A DNA stretch of 64,000 nt from CALZKI01 sp045124055 (GTDB taxonomy: Bacteria; Bacillota; Clostridia; Lachnospirales; Lachnospiraceae). Every line of letters starts with the position of its first letter. Positions within the stretch are counted from its first letter, which is position 1. Positions 25,022-33,526 of the stretch are shown piece by piece. The notes under the pieces were generated by a model. The model made no database searches and was not told the DNA's origin. It was given only the letters and a program-made list of their open reading frames with translations. The DNA lies in NCBI GenBank assembly GCA_045124055.1, contig JBGVKZ010000009.1, positions 5,574 to 69,573 of the forward strand, given 5' to 3'. A program made the position numbers and the translations under genes.

Positions 25022-25573
25022 ATGAAATCCACAACAAAAGACCTGGTTTTTATAGCATTATCTACAACTATTATTATCGTTTGTTCATTTATAACCATTC
25101 CCTTTTATGTTCCTTTTACAATGCAGACTTTTGCGATTTTTACAATTATTGGACTACTGGGGACAAAAAAGGCCTTTCTATCGGTGGCTATCTATCTTCT
25201 TTTGGGGGCAATCGGCCTACCGGTCTTTTCCGGTTTTCAAGGTGGAATTGGAAGTCTTTTTGGGGTAACGGGCGGATACCTATTTGGCTTTTTACTGACT
25301 ACCTTTCTTACCGGTGGATTACTTAATTTCTTTCAAAAAAGAAAAAATCTGACTTCCTTTTGTTACTTTTTTTCTATGTTACTTGGACTACTTGTGTGCT
25401 ACGCGTTTGGTACAACGTGGTATCTTCTTATATACACAAACAGCACAGGAAGTATTTCCATTACCTCTGTGCTGTCACTATGCGTTTTTCCGTTCATTTT
25501 GCCGGATATTTTAAAACTTACTCTTTCAATGTATGTTACAAAGGTGTTAAAAAAACACCTGTACAAATTATAA
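25022..25573 (+). CDS. bioY: Biotin transporter substrate-binding subunit BioY
   Basis: A 183-aa membrane protein with about six helices. The family signature PFTMQTFAIFTIIGLLGTKKA (residues 34-54) and the glycine-rich stretch LLGAIGLPVFSGFQGGIG (about 62-80) identify BioY, the S component that captures biotin, alone or with the shared ECF module (EcfA1A2T). No ECF genes adjoin it, so it would use a module encoded elsewhere. The AAAGGA ribosome site lies about ten bases before the ATG. The BirA-like operator upstream supports the assignment. Confidence 0.92.
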   Translation: MKSTTKDLVFIALSTTIIIVCSFITIPFYVPFTMQTFAIFTIIGLLGTKKAFLSVAIYLLLGAIGLPVFSGFQGGIGSLFGVTGGYLFGFLLTTFLTGGLLNFFQKRKNLTSFCYFFSMLLGLLVCYAFGTTWYLLIYTNSTGSISITSVLSLCVFPFILPDILKLTLSMYVTKVLKKHLYKL

Positions 25574-25598
25574 AAAACTCCAAAGATTCTTTGTCCGT

Positions 25599-26381
25599 TT
25601 ACTCTTTTTTCAAAATATCTAAGGTATGTGCCGCAGCACCAATTAAATCCATTCTCTCACAGGTTGCCAAATGATATTGGATAAAATAGTCAAATTCTTC
25701 TTCGTCCATTTGATTTAATACCGGGCGAAGATAATTCGCCGGACCATCTGGAGAGATGATTTTTATTCTTTTTAAGCCCGATTCTTCTACCAACTTCGTA
25801 ATTTCCTCCAGCCTCATATAGTCATATAAGTCTTTTTCATCTGAAATAGTGCGAAAGGTATCTGTAAAACGATTATCTCTAATGCATTCTTTCAAATGCT
25901 TTTCCTTAAAAGCATAAGTAATAACGCTGTATTCATTCATACAATAGGCAACTAAAATAACGCCACCTTTTTTTGTCACACGCTTAGCTTCGTTTAATGC
26001 CTGCATCTTTTTTTCAAATCCAAACAAATGATACATAGGTCCAAATAGTAAGGTTACGTCAAAGGTTTCGTCCTGTAATTTGGACAATTTTAATGCATTT
26101 CCCTGCATTGCTTTGACACTACTATTCTTTTTCTTTAAAATGCCCAAATTGTATTTTACCAATTCTACCGCCGTTACATCATAGCCTTCCTCGGCAAGTG
26201 CCACAGAATATCTTCCGGTTCCCGCCCCGATATCCAATATTTTAATTTCTGATGCCTCTTTTTCTTTTGGCAGATAGCTATGTATGTATTTCATAGAAGT
26301 AATAAATTCTACCTGACCATGTCTGGAATTTAGACGTTTCTCTTCGTTGAATTTGTTATAGTATTGTTCTAATTCTGTCAT
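25599..26381 (-). CDS. Class I SAM-dependent methyltransferase
   Basis: A 260-aa protein with the Rossmann SAM-binding motif ILDIGAGTGRYSVALAEEGYD (about 46-66), a VELV acidic loop and the VTLLFGPMYHLF post-motif (about 108-120). The substrate is unknown. It starts only 2 bases after the GH3 glucosidase stop, with its ribosome site (AAAGGA) partly inside that gene, so the two are co-translated. Its 3' end converges with bioY 25 bp away. Confidence 0.85.
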   Translation of the reverse strand: MTELEQYYNKFNEEKRLNSRHGQVEFITSMKYIHSYLPKEKEASEIKILDIGAGTGRYSVALAEEGYDVTAVELVKYNLGILKKKNSSVKAMQGNALKLSKLQDETFDVTLLFGPMYHLFGFEKKMQALNEAKRVTKKGGVILVAYCMNEYSVITYAFKEKHLKECIRDNRFTDTFRTISDEKDLYDYMRLEEITKLVEESGLKRIKIISPDGPANYLRPVLNQMDEEEFDYFIQYHLATCERMDLIGAAAHTLDILKKE

Positions 26382-26383
26382 TT

Positions 26384-28744
26384 TTATTTTATCCTTTTCA
26401 TTATTTTTCCGATACCCTTAAAAAAGTGCCCATTGGCAATCTCTAAAAGGCCTTCTACCAGATAATTTTTCATACCGCTATTTATTTTCATTCCGCTTAA
26501 GGAACAATCTGCCGCCATAAGCACCATCATCTTAAAAGAAGGATTGTTATAGTCCTTTTTACCACCGAATTTTTTTGCCATCATAGATTCGATAATGGCA
26601 AATACAATTTTCATAATAAAGGAATCATCTTTCATCTCTATTACCGTGTTTTGCATCGTAAATTGACCTTTTTTGACTACTATTGGTTCTATTTTTCTCC
26701 CAATAAGTGTTTCGAAATCCTCTTGACTAGGTCGGTCATTTAAGGTTTTATACCAATCTGGAATTTCTTCATAAGTCACTTTTTCTCCCTCTTTCTCCAC
26801 ATAGGTCCGAAGAAGCATCTGGTCACAATTTTTCCCAATGCAAATAGCATATTGGCCTTCTGGTACTACCCAACCATTGTGCCATATTGCAAAGCTTCTT
26901 TCATCTAAAACAAAAGAAACCTCTTTCATTTCACCTGGCCCAAGCTCTACTTTGGTAAAGGCTTTCAGTTCTCTCTTAGCTCTATATACATTTTTTTGCA
27001 AAGGCTCTATGTATAGTTGAAGTACCTCTTTTCCTGTCCTCTTACCTACATTGGTTACTTTACAGCTGACTTTATCACCCTCTACTTTTAAATCCGAATA
27101 AGCAAATTCTGTGTAGGACAACCCATAGCCAAAAGGAAATTGCATTAAAACATTGGAAGATAAGTAGTATCGATATCCGACATAAATTCCTTCTCGATAC
27201 ATTGCATCCTTTTGACCATAATAGTCACTTGTGATGCAATCTTCATATTTGATTGGCCAAGTCTCTGCCAGACGACCGGAAGGATTGGCTTTGCCAAATA
27301 AAAGGTCACAGGTAGCTTCTCCGCCTGCTTCTCCTGGTAAACCCATATATAAAATCGCTTTTACTTTTTCTATAAAGGGTACTTCCATAACGCTTCCTGA
27401 ATATAATACTACAATAAGATTTTTCTGAACATTGGCTATGGCATCTATCAGGCGAAGTTGTCCTTCGGGAAGTCGCATATGCTCTCTTTCATAACCTTCG
27501 GATTCATAGGCTGATGGTAGTCCTGCAAAAACAACCACGTTTTTAGCATTCCTAGATAGCTCTACGGCCTCCTTAATCAAAACTTCATCCGTATTTCCAA
27601 CTTCATCATAGCCGATTGCATAAGGAATCTTTGGGCAAACCGTTGTTACAGACGTCTTCTTCCAAGGATTAATATGACTACTTCCTGTACCCTGATAACG
27701 AATTTCTTTTGCCATAAATCCAATAAAAACCGTATCCTTTTTTGTAATTGGTAAAATATGGTCTTGGTTTTTTAAAAGTACTGCACTCTCTATCGCTATT
27801 TTTTTAGCTAATTGGTAGTGTTCTTCCAACACTTTTTCCTTTTCTTCCTTGGTTGGTAAAATAAAATCTTGGAAAGTTTTCTGCTTTTTTTGTACTAAAT
27901 CTAAAATACGTAAGACGGATTTATCTATATCTGTTTCCAGTAATGTTCCAGTTTTCACAGCCTCTACGGTTTCCTTTTCCATATAGGCTGACCCCCCTGG
28001 CATACTTAAATCACAACCGGCTTTGAAACTTTCTATTTTACTGTTCATAGCACCCCAGTCCGTGACTACTACACCTTGAAAGCCCCATTCCTCACGCAAT
28101 ACATCAGTCAGAAGCCACTTATTTTCCGAACAGTATGTTCCATTTATTTTGTTGTATGCACACATAACTGTGTCTGGTTTTGCTTCCTTTATCACCCGTT
28201 CAAAAGGGGCCAGATATATTTCTCTTATGGTTCTTTCGTCAGCAATACTGTCTGAAGAAAATCTTTTGTATTCTTGATTATTGAGGGCAAAATGTTTTAC
28301 ACTTGTACCAATACCATTTTTTTGAACACCTCTTACAAACGAAGCTCCCAATTTTCCAGCTAAATAGGGGTCTTCTGAAAAATACTCAAAGTTTCTACCA
28401 CAGAGAGCATTTCTTTTTACATTGACTCCCGGTCCTAAAATAACGCTGACTTCATTATTTTTTGCTTCCTTGCCAAGAGCCTCACCCATTTGCTCTAATA
28501 GATTTTCGTCAAAACTACAAGCAGTGGAAACAGCCGTTGGAAAGCTGGTCGCCAGAACAGACTCATTTAGTCCTAGCATATCCGCTGTATTTTCCTGTTT
28601 TCTGAGCCCATGTGGGCCATCTGCTACCATAATCGGCTGAAGATTTGCTGCCGCAACTTTCTTGGTATGCCAAAAGTCTTCCCCGCTACAAAAAGCAACT
28701 TTTTCTTCTAAGGTCATTTTCTTTAAGATTTCTTCCTTGGTCAT
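26384..28744 (-). CDS. Glycoside hydrolase family 3 beta-glucosidase-like enzyme
   Basis: A 786-aa cytoplasmic protein (no signal peptide). The N-terminal barrel contains ADGPHGLRKQ (about 41), KHFALNNQE (about 155) and the catalytic nucleophile Asp in GVVVTDWGAMNS (about 225); an alpha/beta sandwich (about 320-540) and a fibronectin-III-like domain (about 560-640) follow. This matches GH3 beta-glucosidases and related beta-glycosidases that trim short oligosaccharides. The C-terminal 110 residues (rich in Met, Lys and Phe, ending FFKGIGKIMKRIK) extend beyond the usual fold and look amphipathic, possibly for membrane contact. The exact sugar cannot be predicted. Confidence 0.9.
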   Translation of the reverse strand: MTKEEILKKMTLEEKVAFCSGEDFWHTKKVAAANLQPIMVADGPHGLRKQENTADMLGLNESVLATSFPTAVSTACSFDENLLEQMGEALGKEAKNNEVSVILGPGVNVKRNALCGRNFEYFSEDPYLAGKLGASFVRGVQKNGIGTSVKHFALNNQEYKRFSSDSIADERTIREIYLAPFERVIKEAKPDTVMCAYNKINGTYCSENKWLLTDVLREEWGFQGVVVTDWGAMNSKIESFKAGCDLSMPGGSAYMEKETVEAVKTGTLLETDIDKSVLRILDLVQKKQKTFQDFILPTKEEKEKVLEEHYQLAKKIAIESAVLLKNQDHILPITKKDTVFIGFMAKEIRYQGTGSSHINPWKKTSVTTVCPKIPYAIGYDEVGNTDEVLIKEAVELSRNAKNVVVFAGLPSAYESEGYEREHMRLPEGQLRLIDAIANVQKNLIVVLYSGSVMEVPFIEKVKAILYMGLPGEAGGEATCDLLFGKANPSGRLAETWPIKYEDCITSDYYGQKDAMYREGIYVGYRYYLSSNVLMQFPFGYGLSYTEFAYSDLKVEGDKVSCKVTNVGKRTGKEVLQLYIEPLQKNVYRAKRELKAFTKVELGPGEMKEVSFVLDERSFAIWHNGWVVPEGQYAICIGKNCDQMLLRTYVEKEGEKVTYEEIPDWYKTLNDRPSQEDFETLIGRKIEPIVVKKGQFTMQNTVIEMKDDSFIMKIVFAIIESMMAKKFGGKKDYNNPSFKMMVLMAADCSLSGMKINSGMKNYLVEGLLEIANGHFFKGIGKIMKRIK

Positions 28745-28812
28745 ATGGGTGTCCTCTCGTATACTTTTTTATCAGTTTCTCTTATATTATAATATTATAA
28801 GATAAGTTCATT

Positions 28813-29283
28813 TTAAAGAAAACCCATCATTTGACCAATCCAGATAATCAATCCAAGAATCCAGCTTGTCACAATACCATATAAAATAACCGGACCTGCA
28901 ATGGTGAAAATTTTACTCCCTATACCAAATACCTGTCCCTCTCTTTTGTACTCGATTGCGGCACTGGAAACGCTGTTGGCAAAACCAGTGATTGGTACTA
29001 AAGCTCCTGCTCCGCCAAATTTTACAATCGGACCATACCAGTTAAGACCGGTAAACAATACCGATAAAAATACAAGGATAACAGAACACCAAGTACTTGC
29101 AATTTCTTTTTCTAAACCAAATTGATTTATACCAATTTGAATAATTCCCTGGCCTAATGCACAGATAAGTCCGCCAACTAAAAATGCCTTTGCCATCTGT
29201 AACCAGAGATTTTTTTTGGGAGTTATCTGCTCCACATAATCCTGATACTCTTTTTCCTTTTCTTTATTTAATTTACTATCCAT
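28813..29283 (-). CDS. spoVAC: Stage V sporulation protein AC
   Basis: A 156-aa membrane protein with a charged N-terminus (KEKEKEYQDYVEQITPKKN) and about four helices including AFLVGGLICALGQGIIQ and KFGGAGALVPITGFANSVSS, the SpoVAC signature shared in part with SpoVAE. SpoVAC is the mechanosensitive pore-type subunit of the dipicolinic-acid channel in the spore inner membrane. It follows spoVAB by 18 bp. spoVAD, the usual next gene, is absent; a GH3 gene follows instead. Confidence 0.95.
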   Translation of the reverse strand: MDSKLNKEKEKEYQDYVEQITPKKNLWLQMAKAFLVGGLICALGQGIIQIGINQFGLEKEIASTWCSVILVFLSVLFTGLNWYGPIVKFGGAGALVPITGFANSVSSAAIEYKREGQVFGIGSKIFTIAGPVILYGIVTSWILGLIIWIGQMMGFL

Positions 29284-29301
29284 ACTTGTCCCCTTTTCTT
29301 T

Positions 29302-29748
29302 TTATTTCCCAAATCCTGCCATAAAATAGTATAAACTTCCTGCAAATTTACCAAAAGCCATACTGGTTATGGCAAGTCCAAGTCCGTGCCTATATCCAAT
29401 TCTTCTTGAGAAAATTGGAATTGTGTTTAACATTTCTCCAATCGCCAAAGCAAGACACCCCACAAATACTCCGGCAAATACACCACTGACTAAAAGACAC
29501 ACAGTCTGAATTTGACCGGATAAAAAACGATATATATCCAATTTTTCATAAAAAATACTGAAAATACCACCGGCCAACGTACCCCAAATAACACTTTCTT
29601 CATACCAGATGACTTTATTGCCTGTGTGAGTTTTACCTGCAAATCTTGGAATCAAACCGATAACAAAGAGCACCGTAAACATACCACAGGATACCAATAA
29701 GCCGGAAGCAAGGCCTGTTAAAAGTAAAAAAACTATTTTAATCCACAT
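29302..29748 (-). CDS. spoVAB: Stage V sporulation protein AB
   Basis: A 148-aa protein with four to five membrane helices: WIKIVFLLLTGLASG at the start, an acidic EESVIWGTLAGG, and IGYRHGLGLAITSMAFGKFAGSLYYF at the end, as in SpoVAB. I chose the ATG at 29748, because the open frame upstream of it reads through the spoVAA coding region and the ATG has an AAGGAA site. Its start overlaps the spoVAA stop by 11 bp, indicating translational coupling. Confidence 0.9.
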   Translation of the reverse strand: MWIKIVFLLLTGLASGLLVSCGMFTVLFVIGLIPRFAGKTHTGNKVIWYEESVIWGTLAGGIFSIFYEKLDIYRFLSGQIQTVCLLVSGVFAGVFVGCLALAIGEMLNTIPIFSRRIGYRHGLGLAITSMAFGKFAGSLYYFMAGFGK

Positions 29749-30391
29749 CGATTTCTTTTCCTTCTCTCTCCGCAGTGGCAATAAGTGCTCGATTGACTTC
29801 ATCTTCATAAATTCGCATTTCAACTTCGATTGGCGTAGGGTCTTTTGTCAGCCTTCTTCCACCAATGTGATTAAAGAAAATGCACATTCCAGCCACAAGT
29901 CCTACGGTATAAGATAATTCCAGTGCTGTTATGCCATTGGAAGAAGTTCCGGTTATATTTTCATAGTATTTGGAAAACACTCCTGTAATATCAATATCAT
30001 TATGAAATGCCATAATCGTGAAGGCAGTTCCAAAAAAGCAGACAAAACATACCAATGCAACTTTTATCCACACCCAAATTCCTTTGTACTTAGTAACCTT
30101 TACTAGTTCTACGACCATATCCTGTTCGCCTAAGTTAATCACTGTGTAATTTGGATACTTTTCCTGAATCATTTTTACAATTTCCATAACACTGATAATC
30201 ACTCGGGCAGGTCTTGTAGCACTGCCTTTCTTCTCCAAAAAATCCTTTGGAAATTTATAAATATGCATTGCCCGAATAAAACTTTGTGCACTGGTATCTG
30301 TGCAAAAAACGGTTCCTAAATCAGACACCATCACATCAGGTTTCATAACCTGTGTCTTTTGTTCCATTTTGATGTAAACAGTTGCCGGCAT
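29738..30391 (-). CDS. spoVAA: Stage V sporulation protein AA
   Basis: A 217-aa protein with a soluble N-terminal domain (about 1-100, MPATVYIKMEQ onward) and two membrane helices (about 105-125 and 155-175), as in SpoVAA, whose N-terminal domain faces one side of the spore inner membrane. I chose the ATG at 30391, preceded by GGAGGG; an in-frame ATG 12 bases upstream overlaps that ribosome site. A perfect TGAATA hexamer (sigma-G -35-like) lies at the end of the preceding gene, but I see no good -10 for it. spoVAA is followed by spoVAB and spoVAC. Confidence 0.92.
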   Translation of the reverse strand: MPATVYIKMEQKTQVMKPDVMVSDLGTVFCTDTSAQSFIRAMHIYKFPKDFLEKKGSATRPARVIISVMEIVKMIQEKYPNYTVINLGEQDMVVELVKVTKYKGIWVWIKVALVCFVCFFGTAFTIMAFHNDIDITGVFSKYYENITGTSSNGITALELSYTVGLVAGMCIFFNHIGGRRLTKDPTPIEVEMRIYEDEVNRALIATAEREGKEIDVD

Positions 30392-30447
30392 TTTTCCCTC
30401 CATTTTTCAAAAGATTCTATTCCTATTTTTTACGATAAAGGAAAAAT

Positions 30448-31302
30448 TTATTCATTTCTCATTTTTAATACCTTTTCCGGACTAATTCCATACACCTGAA
30501 CTATTTCCAAAGTATCTGATTTCAAAAAATCCTTCGGTTTTATAATAAAACCTCTGTTTTCATCTATATCCAATCCACTCACATAATAGGCATACCAGAC
30601 AAGATGAGCACACTGCGTATACTGAGGTGTCGTATCCGAAAGGGGTCTAATATCTTTCATAAGACTATACTTTAACCCAACAAGATTTTCTTTTGCATAG
30701 CTTGTAGCCTCATAAACTGGATTTTTTTCACCCCGTCCTTTAAAATCTTGTATTACCTCATCTTTCACTCTTAATACCACAAAAGAGTTCATTTTCTCCC
30801 ATTTTTCTACATTTCCAATGCAACTTCCTGCCCGGTAGCTTTTAGCTTCCAGAATCTCTCCCTTCTCCCCATCTACTACAATTGCGGCATGTCCGTGAGG
30901 ATAATAGCAAAACCGTTGGGATAGAGAAACCAGAATATCTCCGTCCTCTAAAGGCAAAATTTGTACTGGTTCTATGCCAGAAAAAAGCTGTTCCTGATAA
31001 ATGTGAAGTTTTTCTACAAATTCTGCCAAACTACCACATTCTTCCCGCAGATTATTGATTCCTACGCTGGTAAGACCAGTTTGTAAATAGAGAAAATTTT
31101 CCGCATTTTTGCTTATCTTTCCAGTATATATTTTTTGCATATCCAAATAGTTTTCCAAAACCATTTTTTCATAAGAGGGGTACTCTGGCAGACTATCGCT
31201 ACTTCCGTAATAGTCCAATATTTTTATGAAAATAAATAGAATAATTAGACAAATTATGACCCGAAAAAAAACGGGTTTTTTAAGTCTCTTTGTATTTTTC
31301 AT
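30448..31302 (-). CDS. Membrane-anchored permuted-papain (YiiX/NlpC-P60-like) protein
   Basis: A 284-aa protein with an N-terminal membrane anchor (about 10-27) and an extracytoplasmic domain. The likely catalytic His lies in YPHGHAAIVVDG (about 135-146), before the likely nucleophile Cys in YTQCAHLVWYAYY (about 230-242). This His-before-Cys order is that of circularly permuted papain-like YiiX/LRAT-type NlpC/P60 relatives, which cleave amide bonds in peptidoglycan or lipids. It lies 56 bp upstream of spoVAA on the same strand and may be transcribed with the spoVA genes, suggesting a forespore or cortex role. That link is inference from position. Confidence 0.7.
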   Translation of the reverse strand: MKNTKRLKKPVFFRVIICLIILFIFIKILDYYGSSDSLPEYPSYEKMVLENYLDMQKIYTGKISKNAENFLYLQTGLTSVGINNLREECGSLAEFVEKLHIYQEQLFSGIEPVQILPLEDGDILVSLSQRFCYYPHGHAAIVVDGEKGEILEAKSYRAGSCIGNVEKWEKMNSFVVLRVKDEVIQDFKGRGEKNPVYEATSYAKENLVGLKYSLMKDIRPLSDTTPQYTQCAHLVWYAYYVSGLDIDENRGFIIKPKDFLKSDTLEIVQVYGISPEKVLKMRNE

Positions 31303-31322
31303 GTGCGATTAGTATTCCTTTA

Positions 31323-31352
31323 TTGACTAAGTCTTTATTACTATGTTTTAAT
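31323..31352 (+). promoter_or_regulatory. Predicted sigma-A promoter of plsY
   Basis: TTGACT (31323-31328) and TTTAAT (31347-31352) are 18 bp apart, ending about 30 bp before the plsY ATG and its GAGGAGG ribosome site. Confidence 0.55.
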
Positions 31353-31382
31353 GAATTTATATACAGATGAGGAGGTATTAAT

Positions 31383-31982
31383 ATGATACATATAATTACG
31401 CCCTTTCTTGTGGCAATTCTGATAGGATATTGTTTTGGTTGTTTTAACCTCGCCTATATCATCTCAAAAGTCAAAAAAGTGGACTTACAAAATACAGGGT
31501 CGAAGAATTTAGGAGCTTCTAACACTTTTATTTCCGTTGGAAAAGGCTTTGGCGTTTTAGTCGGTGCTTGTGATATTTTTAAATGCACTCTAGCAATCTT
31601 ATTGGTGGGATTTATTTTCCCGGAAATTAATTACTTGCCTTACGTGACAGGCATTACCTGTGTACTGGGACATATGTTCCCGTTTTATTTACACTTTAAA
31701 GGGGGCAAGGGATTCGCTTCTTTTCTTGGAATGTCTCTTGCAATTCATTGGAAATATTTTATTATCATTGGCATTTGTATTATACTAATTACACTCATTA
31801 CGAAATATATTGTTTTGGCAACTATGGCAACAGTTATCAGTTATCCTATTTTCCTATTTTTTAGTACGAGTAACTGGATTGTCGTTACCATGGTAACTGT
31901 TCTTTCAGCCATTATTATTATAAAGCATCACAAAAATCTTATTCGTATTGCCAAAGGAGAAGAATTCAAATTTAAGATTTGA
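31383..31982 (+). CDS. plsY: Acyl-phosphate:glycerol-3-phosphate acyltransferase
   Basis: A 199-aa integral membrane enzyme that makes lysophosphatidic acid, the first committed step of phospholipid synthesis, from acyl phosphate and glycerol 3-phosphate. The three PlsY loop motifs are visible: GSKNLGASN (about 39), the GHMFPFYLHFKGGKG region (about 99-113) and HHKNLIRIAKGEE near the C-terminus. About five membrane helices fit the family. It is transcribed alone, divergently from the spoVAA-side genes. Confidence 0.94.
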   Translation: MIHIITPFLVAILIGYCFGCFNLAYIISKVKKVDLQNTGSKNLGASNTFISVGKGFGVLVGACDIFKCTLAILLVGFIFPEINYLPYVTGITCVLGHMFPFYLHFKGGKGFASFLGMSLAIHWKYFIIIGICIILITLITKYIVLATMATVISYPIFLFFSTSNWIVVTMVTVLSAIIIIKHHKNLIRIAKGEEFKFKI

Positions 31983-31990
31983 CATAAAAA

Positions 31991-32038
31991 GAGACATATT
32001 GCCTAACGATTTTACATAATCATTAAACAATATGTCTC
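31991..32038 (-). terminator. Hairpin between plsY and the Rpn-type gene
   Basis: An 11-bp perfect stem (GAGACATATTG with its complement) closes a 26-base loop. On the minus strand it is followed by TTTTT, so it probably terminates the gene ending at 32109; on the plus strand the T tract is poor. Confidence 0.6.
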
Positions 32039-32108
32039 TCATTGCCAATAATGGAAGCATAATTATTAAGTATAGTCGCTGTATCCATTTTTTGTTATTG
32101 GAAGTATG

Positions 32109-33077
32109 TTATACACACTGTGTAACTCTCTCATAGATATTCCTCAGTTCTTCCTCCGACAGTAAATCTATTGAAGCCTGCACGAGAGAAAAGGATATTC
32201 CATTTCGGAAAAGATTTTCTGCCGTCCGGATAGCTGTCCTACGACTTCCCTGCATCAAGCCTTGTTCTATACCTTGTTCTATACCCTGTTCTATACCTTC
32301 CATACGGCTGTCTTTCATCAAATCCTGTATCGCTTTACACATATTTGTTTTCTCTCCTTCCTGCTTTCCTTTAAACAAATTCAATTCTTTTGAATTCGTA
32401 TAGCTTGCTATCAGTTCAATAGCATCCTCTTCCATCTTGAGAAAATGCTCATCACTACTTACCAGTTTTAGTAGTGCTTCCTTATCCTCAGAACATTTTA
32501 TAAAGTCAAACACTTGCTTAACATCCGTTTGAAATACCGAGGTGTCCTCTATCGTTCGAATATTAATGATATTTACCGAATAGTCTGATACCATCTCTCT
32601 CAATGAATCCGGAATGTTCGAAAAATCAAGCATATCATATAGACACGCCGGTCCTTGCCACTTTTCTTTTCCTGCATACAAAATGAATGTTACAACAGGA
32701 TATAGCTTGTCTGTCTGCCGAAACCCATATAAGAACTCGCCTATCTCCGTTTGTGCGTCTGCATTCTGCATAAGTAATTTGTTTTTCTTCATTATTTTTG
32801 CAATCTGTTTTTCATACCTGCATACATCATAGTGCATAATCCGAAGCGGGAGCCTATAATCAACTGTCTCCTGATTTTCCAAACCTACAAGCACAAAATT
32901 GACTCCAAATGCCACCTTACGAATCAAATCACGATACTTACCTTTTTCTGTCACATCCAATTCCTGCAAATCATTTTCATTAACAATCTGTACACCTTTT
33001 CCCCCGATACCATTTATGATATCTGCATAGCGTGCATTGTCCTCAAAAAACGTTTTCCATCTCATATCTTTTTTCAT
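32109..33077 (-). CDS. Rpn-family PD-(D/E)XK nuclease / transposase-like protein
   Basis: A 322-aa protein of the recombination-promoting nuclease (Rpn) / Transposase_31-like family common in Lachnospiraceae. The nuclease core shows an Asp near DLIRKVAFG and the ExQ motif in VLVGLENQETVDYRLPLR (about 75-92). The C-terminus has tandem EQGI repeats encoded by 12-bp DNA repeats (about 32260-32300) and ends in a helical segment. Family members act in RecA-independent DNA exchange or as phage defence; their spread suggests mobility, but no terminal repeats are seen. I chose the ATG at 33077, which has AAAGG six bases upstream, over an ATG-like start 33 bases further up. Confidence 0.8.
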   Translation of the reverse strand: MKKDMRWKTFFEDNARYADIINGIGGKGVQIVNENDLQELDVTEKGKYRDLIRKVAFGVNFVLVGLENQETVDYRLPLRIMHYDVCRYEKQIAKIMKKNKLLMQNADAQTEIGEFLYGFRQTDKLYPVVTFILYAGKEKWQGPACLYDMLDFSNIPDSLREMVSDYSVNIINIRTIEDTSVFQTDVKQVFDFIKCSEDKEALLKLVSSDEHFLKMEEDAIELIASYTNSKELNLFKGKQEGEKTNMCKAIQDLMKDSRMEGIEQGIEQGIEQGLMQGSRRTAIRTAENLFRNGISFSLVQASIDLLSEEELRNIYERVTQCV

Positions 33078-33473
33078 AAGTCGCCTTTCTTTTGTAGGAC
33101 AACTCTGCAAGAATCATATAATAATGCAAAAAATAAAATAAAATATAAAGTATAATGAAATAATAAGAAATAACTGCACTGGATAAATTCCCGAACGGGG
33201 AGATATCGAAAAATTAGATGCTCAGTGATACATACCGCGGCAGGTCTCAACCAAACATGAATGCTTCCTGCATTCGAAACGAAACATATAACTCTCACAG
33301 AGACATCCATACAGTCATCTGCTTTTTGTTAAAGGTATTATAATACTGCTGAGGAAATATTGCAACTAAAAGTATAGATAGTTCCTCAGCGAATCAACTA
33401 TATTAATTCTCCTTTTGTCATTTACCGGATAGTATGGCTCATCTTCTGCTGTCCATTTTAAACTACTTACAGA
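33078..33473. other. Intergenic stretch without a convincing gene
   Basis: About 400 bp of AT-rich DNA. It holds a perfect palindrome GTATTATAATAC (33335-33346) and a 9-bp inverted repeat, GCTGAGGAA (33348-33356) with TTCCTCAGC (33382-33390), that could fold in RNA. Open frames here have no ribosome site or protein-like sequence. The minus-strand promoter of the Rpn gene must lie in its left part but is not clear. Confidence 0.5.
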
Positions 33474-33501
33474 AAAAACCTCCTAATCCCAGGAGGTTTT
33501 T
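33474..33501 (-). terminator. Intrinsic terminator of the NCS2 permease gene
   Basis: A perfect 11-bp stem (AAAAACCTCCT with its complement) has a 6-base loop and lies 25 bp after the permease stop. On the minus strand it ends in six T; the plus strand also has a T tract. Confidence 0.85.
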
Positions 33502-33526
33502 CATATTATGCATATTCTAATTCTGA

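Noticed and set aside
33074..33310. Open frame of 78 codons on the minus strand
   Set aside because: No ribosome site, a composition dominated by aromatic residues from AT-rich DNA, and overlap with the start of the Rpn gene.
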